A stretch of DNA of 64,000 nt from Trichomonas vaginalis G3 (GCF_026262505.1 NC_067206.1:22087896-22151895); one strand, 5' to 3'; positions 10,281 through 20,300 are shown, counted from the first letter of the stretch. Numbers and translations: made by a program. Notes: generated by a model from the letters alone, not told the origin.

Positions 10281-11000
10281 TTATTTTAGATGGCTTCGTC
10301 GAAAACAAAGCATGTCTGTTAAGTTTATTCTTAACATGGTAAATAAAATGGCAACGAAGCCCAGTGTACTGCGTCTTATGCCGTAGTTTTTGTTATCTTC
10401 ATACTCAAATACAACAAATACAAATAGATTTATTACGAAAAAACGTATAAAACAAATGATATATTTATTTCTAGACAAGTTGACGAACATGTAGCGCAAC
10501 TGTATCGCTTTAGAGAACAGTTCTTCCAACACCTACTCATTCAGTGAAAGATTTAAGAAGAACTCTTACTCGACCTTAACTACCTACGCTTTGCTTGAAC
10601 AATTCCCAACGAGGTTACTATAAGGTTGCAAGTCTTGTCAAAATGTAGTATGCAATACGTTGGGGAAAAATAGATATATACGAACAAACTACTACAGTCT
10701 AGCAACTAGTCTTTAAGTGTAATGTATTTTTGCTACAAAGAGCTCATAACGAAGTCAAATTTTGCAATTTGATGTCAAAACTAGCTAGTTGTTGAATCAA
10801 ATAGCGTTGTGACTTTGTATACATCACGATCTTGTGGTATCAGAGCTGTACTGCTGCAGACTAATTCAACTAAACATGAGCAAGATTGGGATTTCTATTC
10901 TCTGGGGTGCGAGGCTCGTCCAAAGTTCAAGCAGCTACAGTGTTTTGGATCACCTAAAGAACTTTGGGAATTCAGTTATTACGTAAATTTCTCAAGATGA
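10281..11000 (+). mobile_element. Possible LTR-retrotransposon relic (LTR edge, primer site, gag start)
   Basis: At 10835-10846 the 12-mer TGGTATCAGAGC equals the classical primer-binding site complementary to the 3' end of initiator-methionine tRNA, used by many Ty1/copia elements. About 30 nt later an ATG (10876) opens sequence with gag-like words such as 'FGSPKELWEF'. The ~550 bp before the site is less AT-rich than its surroundings and could be LTR, but no second LTR is visible in the window. If real, this is an old, broken fossil. A chance 12-mer is not excluded. Confidence 0.3.
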
Positions 11001-12560
11001 ACTTGAGAGCAGCGCAGTTATAACGAAAGTCGCTGATGAAAGGCAATGATTTCTTTCATGAATGATCTAACGTTAGCTTGAAATCAGGAAAAGAGACTAT
11101 TGATGACTTACTTTCCATCGATGGTGCACAACAGCAGGGAGGGGATTGGTGGGTTTGGGGAAATTCGCTGAGGCACTAGTGTCCGGATTGTTCGTCAAAT
11201 AGGTTTCCTTTCCTATAAAGAAATGACACTTTTTGGCGGCTTATTGACTCAGAAAAATTTGAGAGTTAACGAATAATTCTGGCGCCAAAAATAATTTCTC
11301 TTAATTTATTAAATTTAATATACGCACATCCATAAGTTATGCTATTTTTTCTATTTATTTTGTTCTAAAATTCTAAATATTTTTTTTCATAACATAAAAT
11401 ACCCTATATTTCCAACTCTTGGAAAATTTTCATGACCCCCTACCCAGGGTCCTAAAATGGGTATTTTCCTCACACAGACACCGTGGTTTTTTGAGCCGGG
11501 AAATAAATAGCGCAGACAGTTTCTACATATAGAGACATGCTTATACTTAGAGTTTGACGGGAATCTAAAGTGATTTTTTTCTGCATCGCGAAATCTAATG
11601 CAATCTCAAAATCATGAAGAAACTGCGAATCGGAGCGCAATTTTTTAATATGTTAATATATAAAGGTACCCCTACTACTGCAAATGCTTCAAATGAAAAT
11701 CTAAGAAATCAGATTAATTTGATCACATTAGTATAGTATTGGTCAAACCAAAAACTCATATGTTGATATATAGCCTATGGATATTCATATTATCTACTTT
11801 TCATTGAATTACATAAGATTTAATAATCTCATAAATATTCTTTTTAATTTTCCGAATTCCGTGTGCATTTAGATTGCCTATACCTGTATATAATAATTCT
11901 AGAATGGTTTGGTTAGATATTAAGTTTTTTAGATTAATATTTTAACATTTTGATAAAACAAGCATTTGTTCCATTTTAGAATCGCCATTGAACTCTGGTT
12001 TGACTAACATGATGTTGTATGATCAAATAAATTCTAACTTCATGAGATAAATTTTGAAATTAGAAAATGCGATATCTGACTCAAATATTTATATGAACAC
12101 ATTTAACATTCAATGATAAACTAAAGTACTATACAGCAGATTCGATTTGGCTTATATTTTATATAATCAACTAATAATCCTATAAAATTGTGCTATTCAC
12201 GTTGCTCAAAGATGTATTGAACATTCACTACTTGTGTATTGATAAAATTAGATATAGATTCTAATGTAAATCGATATTTTGAAAATTCATATATATTTTG
12301 TCTTGGTTTGGCATTTAATCGTGTTGAAACCGGAATTGCAATATATATCATCTAAATATATAACTATCAAAATATGAGCTATAGATTTTTAAATTATTCT
12401 CCTGAATATGAGTGACTAACATAATTATATTGAATTGAGTAGTAAGAATCTTAAATATTAGAATCTGACGATAATTTATTATAACTGTATAAAGGAACAA
12501 GACTATAAATGATGATGAAAATAAAGATTAAATTTAAATCTGAAAATTTGAAAACATTAA
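11001..12560. other. Intergenic stretch without supportable genes
   Basis: The first 150 bp or so may still belong to the retroelement relic. The rest is AT-rich, with only short chance frames on either strand. I recognise no repeat, RNA gene or promoter. Confidence 0.3.
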
Positions 12561-13123
12561 GTGTATTGTGCACTCTTGTCGGTTACAGTGTCTCATTCCG
12601 GGAGACATTGTCACTGCATGTCTCCCAGAATGATATCAAGTTCCCCATTCATAACTTGAATGCGAAACTTTAACCGACAAGAGTGTATTGTGCACTCTTG
12701 TCGGTCACAGTGTCTCATTCCGGGAGACATTGCCTCTGAATGTCTCCCAGAATGAGACAATCTTCTGCAATCAGAATGTGATTGCAAAACTTTGAGCGAC
12801 AAGAGTGTATTGTGCACTCTTGTCGGTTGAAAGTTCTGCAATCAGAAGAAGATTGTTGAACAATCCGCCATTCCAGGAGGCATGAGCTTGTTATCTCTCC
12901 TGAAATGGCACATATTTGAAAATTCATGGAGCAGAACTTTGCACGCAATCAGACAAAAGATTGCGACAGAGTAACTGGGAAGACAGCAACTTGAAGCGAT
13001 AAGCTGCTTGGGTGCTGTCTCCCAGATGCATCTGTCGGGCAAAGTCTCAAAGGAGCAGAACTTTGCACGCAATCAGACAAAAGATTGCGACAGAGTAACT
13101 GGGAAGACAGCAACTTGAAGCGA
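12561..13123. repeat. Second hairpin array: ~121-bp units plus 71-bp duplication
   Basis: Units starting at 12561, 12683 and 12804 open with GTGTATTGTGCACTCTTGTC and close with GACAAGAGTG, so each unit is bounded by an inverted repeat. Inside, TGTCTCATTCCGGGAGACA and TGTCTCCCAGAATGAGACA form a nested stem. Downstream, the 71-bp block GAGCAGAACTTTGCACGC...AACTTGAAGCGA occurs at 12929-12999 and again, identical by eye, at 13053-13123. No convincing coding region. Confidence 0.75.
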
Positions 13124-13196
13124 AGTTTTGTTTTCGAGTCTTTGGTTAAGAAATCTTAACAAAAAAACAAAGAAAAAAATCAGATAAAGTTGTCAA

Positions 13197-13312
13197 TAAC
13201 TTCATCAGTTAATGCTCACCTATGGGAGGTGTTTTGCGGGAGCTGGGGGTATCTTGGTGAGTACTCAGGAGGCCAAGAAGGGCACCCCAACCGACATTAT
13301 CCTGATGAATTC
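13197..13312 (+). ncRNA. Candidate GC-rich structured RNA, unknown class
   Basis: A 110-bp island of high GC lies in very AT-rich DNA. Its ends can pair: TTCATCAGttAATG near 13201-13214 with CATTatcCTGATGAA near 13297-13311. Inside, TCTTGG (about 13252) pairs with CCAAGA (about 13273) around a palindromic TGAGTACTCA, and GGGGGT pairs with ACCCC. A closed outer stem plus nested helices is the look of a folded RNA or RNA pseudogene. I could not match it to tRNA, 5S, SRP or a ribozyme. Strand is arbitrary. Confidence 0.3.
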
Positions 13313-13490
13313 AGTTGTCAACCATTCTGAAAACCGCCGAAACCGTCGTGTGTAGAGAAATTGTTTAAATTTATTTTTTTCAGATTTAAATAAAAATAAG
13401 AAATGTTTACTATTATGGATTTTGAAATTTTTTTAAATTAAGAGTAGGAGATGAGACAAATTTAAATTTTTAAGAAATATTTGGAAGGGC

Positions 13491-13705
13491 GTAAGATACG
13501 CCAACTTAAATATATTATCAAATGAGAGAAAATCACTCAACAAAAAAACAATTCTTTCAAAAAGTTTGACATTGATCTTTCTAATACATATTTTTGGAAG
13601 GGCGTAAGATACGCCAACTTAAATATATTATCAAATGAGAGAAAATCACTCAACAAAAAAACAATTCTTTCAAAAAGTTTAAAATTGATCTTTCTAATAC
13701 ATATC
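13491..13705. repeat. 103-bp tandem duplication
   Basis: The block starting TTGGAAGGGCGTAAGATACG and ending CTAATACATAT occurs twice head to tail (13491-13593 and 13594-13705) with only a few differences. It contains GGGCGTAAGATACGCC, a short hairpin. No gene. Confidence 0.9.
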
Positions 13706-13946
13706 CTATGGAAGGAGTTTACATTCTCAAAATAAAAACCAGTTCAAAATCTTATTATTCCTTGAATAAAAATCATTTAATTTCAAATCCATTCCAAATC
13801 CTTAAATCTGTATTAAAATCATTTTGCCAACAACCAATACAATACAAATTACATTTCCATATATCTTCTTGTCCATTTTAATTTTTTATCTCATTTTATT
13901 TAATTTTATTTAAAGCATATAGACATCGAGATCCTTTACACATAGT

Positions 13947-14240
13947 AAAAAAAAAAAAAAAAAAAGGTAGTGGGGCCTCCAGGCACTTCGTGCCCTCTAG
14001 CCCCTGAAGATGTTTAGTATAAAATGAAGTATAAAATGAGGTTTTTTTGGGTATAGGGGGCTTCCCAGGGGCTGCGCCCCTTCTAGCCCATAAAATTTTT
14101 GAAAGTCGTTGTCGTTGACTTTTCGGTAAAAAAAATAGTACAACTTTGTCCGGACAAGTAAGGGTCTATCGTCGCTACAGGAAAAGTTACGGGCGTTCCA
14201 AGGAAGTATACTTTGAGAAGCCTTTTCTGTCACTTTTCAG
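13947..14240. repeat. Left terminal inverted repeat of copy 1
   Basis: It starts with a poly-A run and GGTAGTGGGGCCTCCAG. It has two modules, each carrying a small hairpin (GGCACTTCGTGCC at 13982-13994; GGGGCTGCGCCCC at 14068-14080) followed by CTCTAGCCC or TTCTAGCCC. It continues with GTCCGGACAAGTAAGGGTC at about 14148. The same order of modules is present, inverted, at 36480-36738 and, direct, at the start of copy 3. Confidence 0.85.
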
Positions 14241-14270
14241 GTAAAAACATTTTTATTATATATATATAAA

Positions 14271-15066
14271 ATGAATTTTACAAAACCACCGTTACCCTTC
14301 TTTGGAAATAAGAGTAGATGTAAAGATATTCTATTGAGAGAACTTAAGAAACTACCGAATGGTCTAACATTTGTAGATTTGTTCGGTGGAAGTTTCTATA
14401 TATCCCATTTGTGCCATACAATATTCCCAGACTCAAAGATTATATGCAATGACTTCGACAACTATATGAACCGTCTCAAACATATACCAGACACTAACAA
14501 AATATTGAAAGAGTTAAAAGAAAAGATACCTATAGGCAAGATGGAACGTATACCATTAGATAAGAAAAATATTGTCAGAGAGGTTTTGAAAAAAGCAGAG
14601 TATATAGACTGGGATAGTATATCTGCTAGACTATTATATAGTGGTTCTATAAGAGTTCATGACATTGAAAACACTTATGTCAAACGTTTTATATCTTAAC
14701 TATACAAATGTTTTCAAAGAGAACATAGAAAAATATATTGAGGGTATAGAGTTTGTGAGATGTATTGGACAGAGTTGTATGAAAAATTTAAAGACAAGGA
14801 AAATGTTTTCTTTATAGTAGACCCGCCGTTCTAATAACACATACGATTTTCAATACCAAGTAGACTGGACTTTGAGAGACTCTTTAGAAACTTTAGACGT
14901 TTTACATAACCATCCATGCTTTTACTTTACATCCGATAAAAGTGGTTTGGAAAGTGTCATGAGATGGTTAGAGGACATACATGACTATGAGTTTAGATAT
15001 GACAAGATAGAATATGAGAGAGGTCCTATAAACCGGAAAAAGTGTCATAAAAAGAAATTTTACTAG
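14271..15066 (+). pseudogene. Dam-class adenine DNA methyltransferase relic, copy 1
   Basis: The N-terminal part reads PPLPFFGNKSRCKDIL and FVDLFGGSFYIS, the S-adenosylmethionine-binding motifs of the D12/Dam class of N6-adenine methyltransferases. A DPPF catalytic motif is encoded near 14820, and the C-terminal CFYFTSDKSGL block follows. T. vaginalis DNA is known to carry N6-methyladenine, and bacterial-type adenine methyltransferases are reported there. The gene lies just inside the TIR with an AT-rich 'atatatataaaATG' leader. This copy is broken. Confidence 0.8.
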
Positions 15067-15229
15067 TAAGTAATGTGGTTTGAAAATAGGACTAACTTGT
15101 TTTAGGTTTTTTTCCATTGTGTCATTTACTTTTTGACGTGGCAAGAGAAGTAAGAGAATATGAAGATGAACCAATGTCTGCAAATGTTCAGCATATGTAC
15201 TCGTAAGAGATATTTTTATCTAATATTAA

Positions 15230-15593
15230 ATGGACGCACAGAACTTAGCAAATGCACAGCAACCTGGACAACCAAACCCAGAGAATATTCCAAATGAAGT
15301 TAGAATACAAACTGCAATGGCAAAACTATGGTCAAGTGCCAACAGATGTACAAATGCAAACTGCCATGTCAAATGACGCTGCGTTAGGCTTACCACCATG
15401 GTATGCAAATATGAGATGGAAAGAGTTTTATACAAACCCCGAAGTGGGATATAAACAACTCTATGCAGATGACGCGAACACAGGAGTTGACCAGAGTATG
15501 TTTTCTACCAGAGGAAGAAATAGAATGTATGAGCTCCAGTTAAAAAATGCTATGGAACTCAGAAGGAAACGTAAGAGACTAGGCGGACATTAG
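15230..15593 (+). pseudogene. Small Pro/Gln/Asn-rich element protein, copy 1
   Basis: Relic of the 120-aa protein seen open at 60533-60895. Conserved words include LGLPPWYANMRWKEF and a basic end, RRKRKRLGGH. Function unknown. It sits between the methyltransferase and the amphipathic peptide, among genes with short 'taatattaaATG'-type leaders used by structural-type genes. This copy is broken. Confidence 0.6.
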
Positions 15594-15611
15594 ATTTTTA
15601 CATATAGTAAA

Positions 15612-15852
15612 ATGGTTTCTTCAGTAAGATAGGAAACTTCTTTCGAAATGTTGGAAGAGGTATATGGAATGAATAAAAACCGTAGGAAGAGAATTTGGAA
15701 CGGAGTCAAAAATATTGGTAAAAGAGTAGGTCAGTTCGTTGGTATTATACCTAAAGACCCTGAACCAGAAGAAACAAGCTCCTGTTATACAACAGCCTGA
15801 ACCTGCACCACAGTCTAGTTGGCAACCAAATCCAACACCTCAACCGTATTAA
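15612..15852 (+). pseudogene. Amphipathic Gly-rich peptide relic, copy 1
   Basis: Counterpart of the open 80-aa frame at 60272-60514. The surviving text keeps the basic glycine-rich beginning and the Pro-rich tail ending PNPTPQPY. Leader 'catatagtaaaATG'. It ends 3 bp from the stop of the convergent gene. Broken here. See the copy 2 entry for its properties. Confidence 0.6.
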
Positions 15853-15855
15853 AAA

Positions 15856-16697
15856 TTATATTTTTATCGTTCGATAGTAGTTGTATATGAAACTAAGTTC
15901 TAAGTAAAACGCATGGTATAATGGAACTATTCTCTTTCTTCCATCTGTTGTAAACCATACTTGAAAGTCTGAAATACTTCCACTTGGTGGTTCATATAGC
16001 TTTGTAGGTTTTTCGTAAAAGTCATTTGCCAAGCATAAAAAAGAGTTTTGGGCGCCAGAAAATGAAGCATGAACGATAATAGCATCTGGGTCGAAAACAT
16101 TTTCATATTTCCATTAGGGTTTTCGACTTCATAAAAGTCCGGGTGTACTGGATATTCTGCAGGCTGATTAACATCCTCATAATCTATACCATGCCAAGTT
16201 GTTATATTTTGTAGAAATATAAACGTTTTCCAAGGTCTTCTATTCTATTGATTTTAACAGTTGCATTTTCCTGTCATAAATAATATCGAGATGGTACTCT
16301 CCCTCGTCAATGTTATACTGGTTGCATATTCGATATAGATATCGTTTATTTTTTCTTGAAAAGCTTGAAGAGTTGTTTCTAAGTTTACAAGCAAATTCAC
16401 TTGTAAAAGTTTTCCCTGTTCAAATTTCTCATACATACGTTTTTCTTTGTTATAGTATCGAACTTCAAAACCGACTGTAAATGGGAAACCATGTATGGCT
16501 TCTGAAATGAACTTCATTCTACGAAAGCCAATAGCTTTTGTGACGGATGGGTCTCTTAACCATCTTAACGGGTAGTCAAAACGATAGCCTTCATGCTTTA
16601 CGGTCTCTGTCTCAAACTTTTGACCTACATTGGTAAAAAGTTCATCTAATGGTTTAGTTGTAGCAACTCTAGAATTTTCTTTTTCTATTGAAAGCAT
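15856..16697 (-). pseudogene. Structural-type paralog A relic, copy 1
   Basis: Counterpart of the 282-aa protein at 59420-60268, and a paralog of the 286-aa protein. Its ATG is 18 bp from the ATG of the divergent tail-fibre gene at 16716. Recognisable text includes TTKPLDELFTNVGQ and FDYPLRWLRDPS. Function unknown, and the copy is broken. Confidence 0.65.
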
Positions 16698-16715
16698 ATT
16701 TTATCTAGAATAAAA
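16698..16715. promoter_or_regulatory. 18-bp bidirectional leader between paralog A and tail fibre
   Basis: The only DNA between the two divergent ATGs is ATTTTATCTAGAATAAAA, nearly palindromic around TCTAGA. It must serve both directions or be part of a transcript from elsewhere. The same arrangement is kept in copy 2 (59402-59419). Confidence 0.6.
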
Positions 16716-18113
16716 ATGTCAAATGAAACAGCGTCTATGAGAGAAATACAACACAACCGACAACTCATTATACAAGCTCTAAATAAGAACACAACAAACT
16801 TTTCAAACTATTCTAAGATATCTGAGTCATTGAAAGAAGGAAACTTAAAACTGACATTAAACCCAATGACAGATGAGTTTCTATTTCAAGACAAGAAGAA
16901 CCATACTGTTTGTATAAATCCAACAAAAGGAACTTTAAACGAGAAACCTATATCTGAACTTCTTTTGAAAGCAGATGTTGACAACAAAGCTGACAAAGAA
17001 TATGTCATTGAAAAAGTTCAAGAAGAACATGACAGAGCAGATGCAACATATGCAACGAAAGAACATACTCATCCTGAACTAGCGGACAAAACATATGTTG
17101 ACAATAAAATGTCAAGTGAAGTGACAAGAGCTGACAAAGAATATTCTAAAAAGACTCATACACATACCATTGCAAATATTACAAACTTACAAGAAACCTT
17201 AAACAGGAAAAGTGACGTTGGACATACACATACCATTGCAAATATTACAAACTTACAAGAAACCTTAAACAGGAAAAGTGCCGTTGGACATACACATACC
17301 ATTGCAAATATTACAAACTTACAAGAAACCTTAAACAGGAAAAGTGCCGTTGGACATACACATTCTATATCTGAAATAACAGACTTAAACGTTAGCCTTG
17401 AAAAGAAAGCAAATAAGACTCATACACATACAAGTTTTACAACTGTTGCTATAGAAAGTATTGAAGGAACGGTTGAAGAAACTGGTGGGGATGCATTATA
17501 TTGTAAACCTCCTAACTTTCCACAAGGTTTAACATCGGATGACGACATAACGACGATGAGAAACATTAGATGTAAAGATGTTTATGTCATGGAGGATGAA
17601 AATAAAGTTAAATTCACTGCTCAAGATTTATATGACAAGAAAGCAGACAAAACAGAGCTTCAAACATTAAAGACAGAAATACTTCAAACATTATATCCTA
17701 TAGGCTCTATTTATACGTCAATGAACTCTACCAGACCAGAAGTAGTACTTGGTTTTGGAACTTGGACTCAAATAGTCGACAGGTTTTTGTATTGTGCAAA
17801 CTCTTCAAAGGAAACAGGTGGAAGTAAAACGATTTCAGGTGCAAATTTACCTGCGCACAGTCACTACGTAAGTTTAACTACATCTCGAGAAGGTGGGCAT
17901 AGGCATAAATATTGGGATTGGACAGGAATGACAAAAGGTAAAGGATATGATGTTAAAGACAACGTTCAGTTTGCTATAAATTGTTACTTGGATAACACTG
18001 AGGTAGGAGGAGACCATACACATTTCGTTTCAGGGTATACGCAAACAACGGGACAAAGTAAAGACTACATGCCACCTTACATGACAGTTTACGCATGGTA
18101 TAGAAATGCTTAG
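16716..18113 (+). CDS. Phage-type tail-fibre/collar-domain protein, copy 1
   Basis: This 465-aa frame is open. Residues ~1-150 are alpha-helical/coiled-coil-like with repeats ADKEYVIEKVQEEHDRADAT. About residues 148-225 hold three 22-residue repeats HTHTIANITNLQETLNRK, whose HTH (H-x-H) signature resembles metal-binding repeats of phage fibres. The C-terminus (~330-465) matches phage tail collar/baseplate domains: YPIGSIYTSMNSTRPEVV, FGTWTQIVDRFLY, GANLPAHSHY, GGDHTHFVSG, and the ending MPPYMTVYAWYRNA. Such domains trimerise and bind receptors. A role as a particle fibre is inference. It is divergent from paralog A and convergent with integrase. Confidence 0.85.
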   Translation: MSNETASMREIQHNRQLIIQALNKNTTNFSNYSKISESLKEGNLKLTLNPMTDEFLFQDKKNHTVCINPTKGTLNEKPISELLLKADVDNKADKEYVIEKVQEEHDRADATYATKEHTHPELADKTYVDNKMSSEVTRADKEYSKKTHTHTIANITNLQETLNRKSDVGHTHTIANITNLQETLNRKSAVGHTHTIANITNLQETLNRKSAVGHTHSISEITDLNVSLEKKANKTHTHTSFTTVAIESIEGTVEETGGDALYCKPPNFPQGLTSDDDITTMRNIRCKDVYVMEDENKVKFTAQDLYDKKADKTELQTLKTEILQTLYPIGSIYTSMNSTRPEVVLGFGTWTQIVDRFLYCANSSKETGGSKTISGANLPAHSHYVSLTTSREGGHRHKYWDWTGMTKGKGYDVKDNVQFAINCYLDNTEVGGDHTHFVSGYTQTTGQSKDYMPPYMTVYAWYRNA

Positions 18114-19069
18114 TCGTCATTTTCAACTTCTTTAGCATATTCGTCTGGAGTTGTCTTATATTTGTTAGGAACTGTCTTTGAAAGTATACCACCTTGAACT
18201 TTGACAAGTTTGAAACGAGGTCTGACAATAGTAGTTTTATCTTCTGCTTGCAGTATGTACATTTTGCCAATGTTTTGCCTAAAACATTCATAATATTTCT
18301 TGTATACTTTCTTCTATTTTTACGAACACGAATGTGAGTACCTGTCGGGTTCCCATTGTTGTCATAGTCAATAGTATTTTCATATGGGTCGCGTTTAGGT
18401 ATTTCTATTTTTACTTTGTCACCTTTCTGAAGTTTGAAGCCCGGCATTCTTTCTTGTTTGTCTCTTTTGACTAAATTATTAAATATATAGTCTTTCTCTA
18501 AGTCAGGGTTGTTTTTCATTTCTTCTCGGGGAATGGTTTCCCAAACTTTTTTTGTTTACGGCTATTGTAAATATTTAAAACTTGTCTCATCTTTGCCATG
18601 GAGAAGTGTCTATATTTTGTCGTCATATGACATTTCATGCTTTCACCACCTGTGGTTGGTTTAAGTCTCTTAACATTTTTATACAACCGTCAATGAACAC
18701 AAGAGCAAATGGTTTTGGTCGACAATGAAATATTGGTTTACATTTTTGAACGCAGATAGTTTTTAATATCGTCTGATTTGAAAGAACTTTCATAGTCAGA
18801 TGTCAGTTTTGTTGGATGGTATTTGTCAACGAATATTGTCAAAGCAGTTTTCACATCTAAAATATTTTTGGACCATAATGGTATGGCTTCACAGTATCTT
18901 GTGTTTTGACGACAAATATTAGCCAGTATGGAGGTCCATCTTCTCTATACCTCGGAATGTTTTCCAAGATATCCATAAACCAAGCATTTGGTGTTGAACT
19001 AAAGATTTTTACCATGAGTGCTTTCTTTGTCGCTTTAAAAACATAGGGGTCCTTGTTTGGATTCGTCAT
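18110..19069 (-). pseudogene. Retroviral-type integrase relic, copy 1
   Basis: Counterpart of the open 319-aa integrase at 56958-57917. Recognisable text includes AWFMDILENI, PYWLIFVV and PGFKLQKGDKVKIEIPKRDP. Its stop overlaps that of the convergent tail-fibre gene by 3-4 nt. Its start is 15 bp from the divergent pVI-like gene. Broken in several places. Confidence 0.75.
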
Positions 19070-19084
19070 TTTTATCCTATAAGA
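19070..19084. promoter_or_regulatory. 15-bp bidirectional leader between integrase and pVI-like gene
   Basis: The spacer TTTTATCCTATAAGAA-like sequence separates two divergent ATGs. In copy 2 the equivalent spacer is 56942-56957 (16 bp). It resembles the 18-bp leaders at 16698 and 31828 (TTTAT-Y-TA-RAA). Confidence 0.5.
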
Positions 19085-19489
19085 AATGGGTTTTTATTTG
19101 GCGCGTTAGCAGGAGTTGCATCTAGATTTTTGCCCGCAGTGGGAACAATAGCCAGAGGTGTATTGGAGTTGGAAGGAAGATTTTGAGTACATTAGGTATA
19201 CTTAAAGAGAAAGCACAACCTATTAAATACAAACTGTACAGAAAGGTTGGGATGTAGCACGAGATGCACAAATCTTATTCCAAATCCTGAAACAAGAGGA
19301 AAAGTTCAAGGATGGATGACAATGTTTCCAGACAAGCAGGAAACTATTATAAACAAAGCAAATGACTACTATAACCAAGCAGGACACTATATGGACCAAG
19401 GTGAAAGATTCTTTAACAGAGGATATAACCATGCACAACATTGGGTAAACAATAACCAACCGCAACCACACTCAACGTGGGGAATGTAA
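19085..19489 (+). pseudogene. pVI-like hydrophobic/amphipathic protein relic, copy 1
   Basis: Counterpart of the 133-aa frame at 56540-56941. The C-terminal text NKANDYYNQAGHYMDQGERF is clear. See copy 2 for properties. Broken here. Confidence 0.6.
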
Positions 19490-19510
19490 AAGTTTTTTAC
19501 TGAGAATGAA

Positions 19511-19663
19511 ATGAACAATACAGCATTGAGACAAATGGGTTCAAGATGGATTTGTTCGGCTTCCAGCAGTTACACAACGTGTTTGTCAAGTTCTTCCTAT
19601 ACCTCAGGAAGTTTTAGACCGACTTAAAAAACCTAAACAACCAGTTGAAACAAACCAAACTAA
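19511..19663 (+). pseudogene. 51-aa element protein relic, copy 1
   Basis: Counterpart of the open 51-codon frame at 56365-56520. Leader 'ttactgagaatgaaATG'. Function unknown. Broken here. Confidence 0.5.
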
Positions 19664-19682
19664 AAATTTTTACTGAGATGAA

Positions 19683-20270
19683 ATGACCGAAGAAGTTGAA
19701 ACGGTAGATTTGACACCACAAACAAAAGTTTCAGAACCATTGTCAAAAACATGTCAAAGAACTTACAGATGAAGAAGAAAAATTCAATAATAGAAAGTGC
19801 AGGTCTGGAAATACAAACCAAACTAATAAAGTCACTTTTCATAAAAATGGAACGGCTAGTTTCAAAAAAAAGAAACAGACTCTCACAATAAAAATATTGA
19901 AAGTCTGAAGGAGCTTTCGAGACAACAGATGGAAAAGTTTATTCACTGACCAACAGTTCATTATAGAAACATCTCATTGACTTAGAGTCGAAAATATTCT
20001 AAACTTTAACAACAACACAAAAGTTGAAGGAAAACAAAAACAAATGGCATATGACATTATGAAGATACCTAACGACACAACTATTCCAGCAAGTGAGGGT
20101 AAAGTCAAATGAACCGGAAAGTGACGAAAACAGATAGAAGAAGGGAAGCCAAAACCTGAAGATAACCAAAACCAAAGTGTTAGTTTTCAAACTAAACCAA
20201 GTCAACCTTCATTAGCTGTGTATGGGTTGGCGTCAAAGACTTATGGTAGCGGGCGGTTATGTAAAAGTAA
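19683..20270 (+). pseudogene. Charged 194-aa element protein relic, copy 1
   Basis: Counterpart of 55761-56345. Lys/Glu-rich with an acidic start (EEVETVDLTPQ). Function unknown. Heavily broken in this copy. Confidence 0.55.
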
Positions 20271-20300
20271 AGGAAAAAATTATTTTTTATTTTATTTGAA

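Noticed and set aside
13197-13312. 5S rRNA or SRP RNA gene
   Set aside because: A few words (GGTGAGTACTCAGGAGGC) vaguely recall these RNAs, but the order and spacing of conserved boxes do not fit.
13290-13350. Hammerhead ribozyme (CTGATGA followed by GAAA)
   Set aside because: The core words occur, but no stem II directly joins them and no matching stem III 5' strand or cleavage-site context is found upstream.
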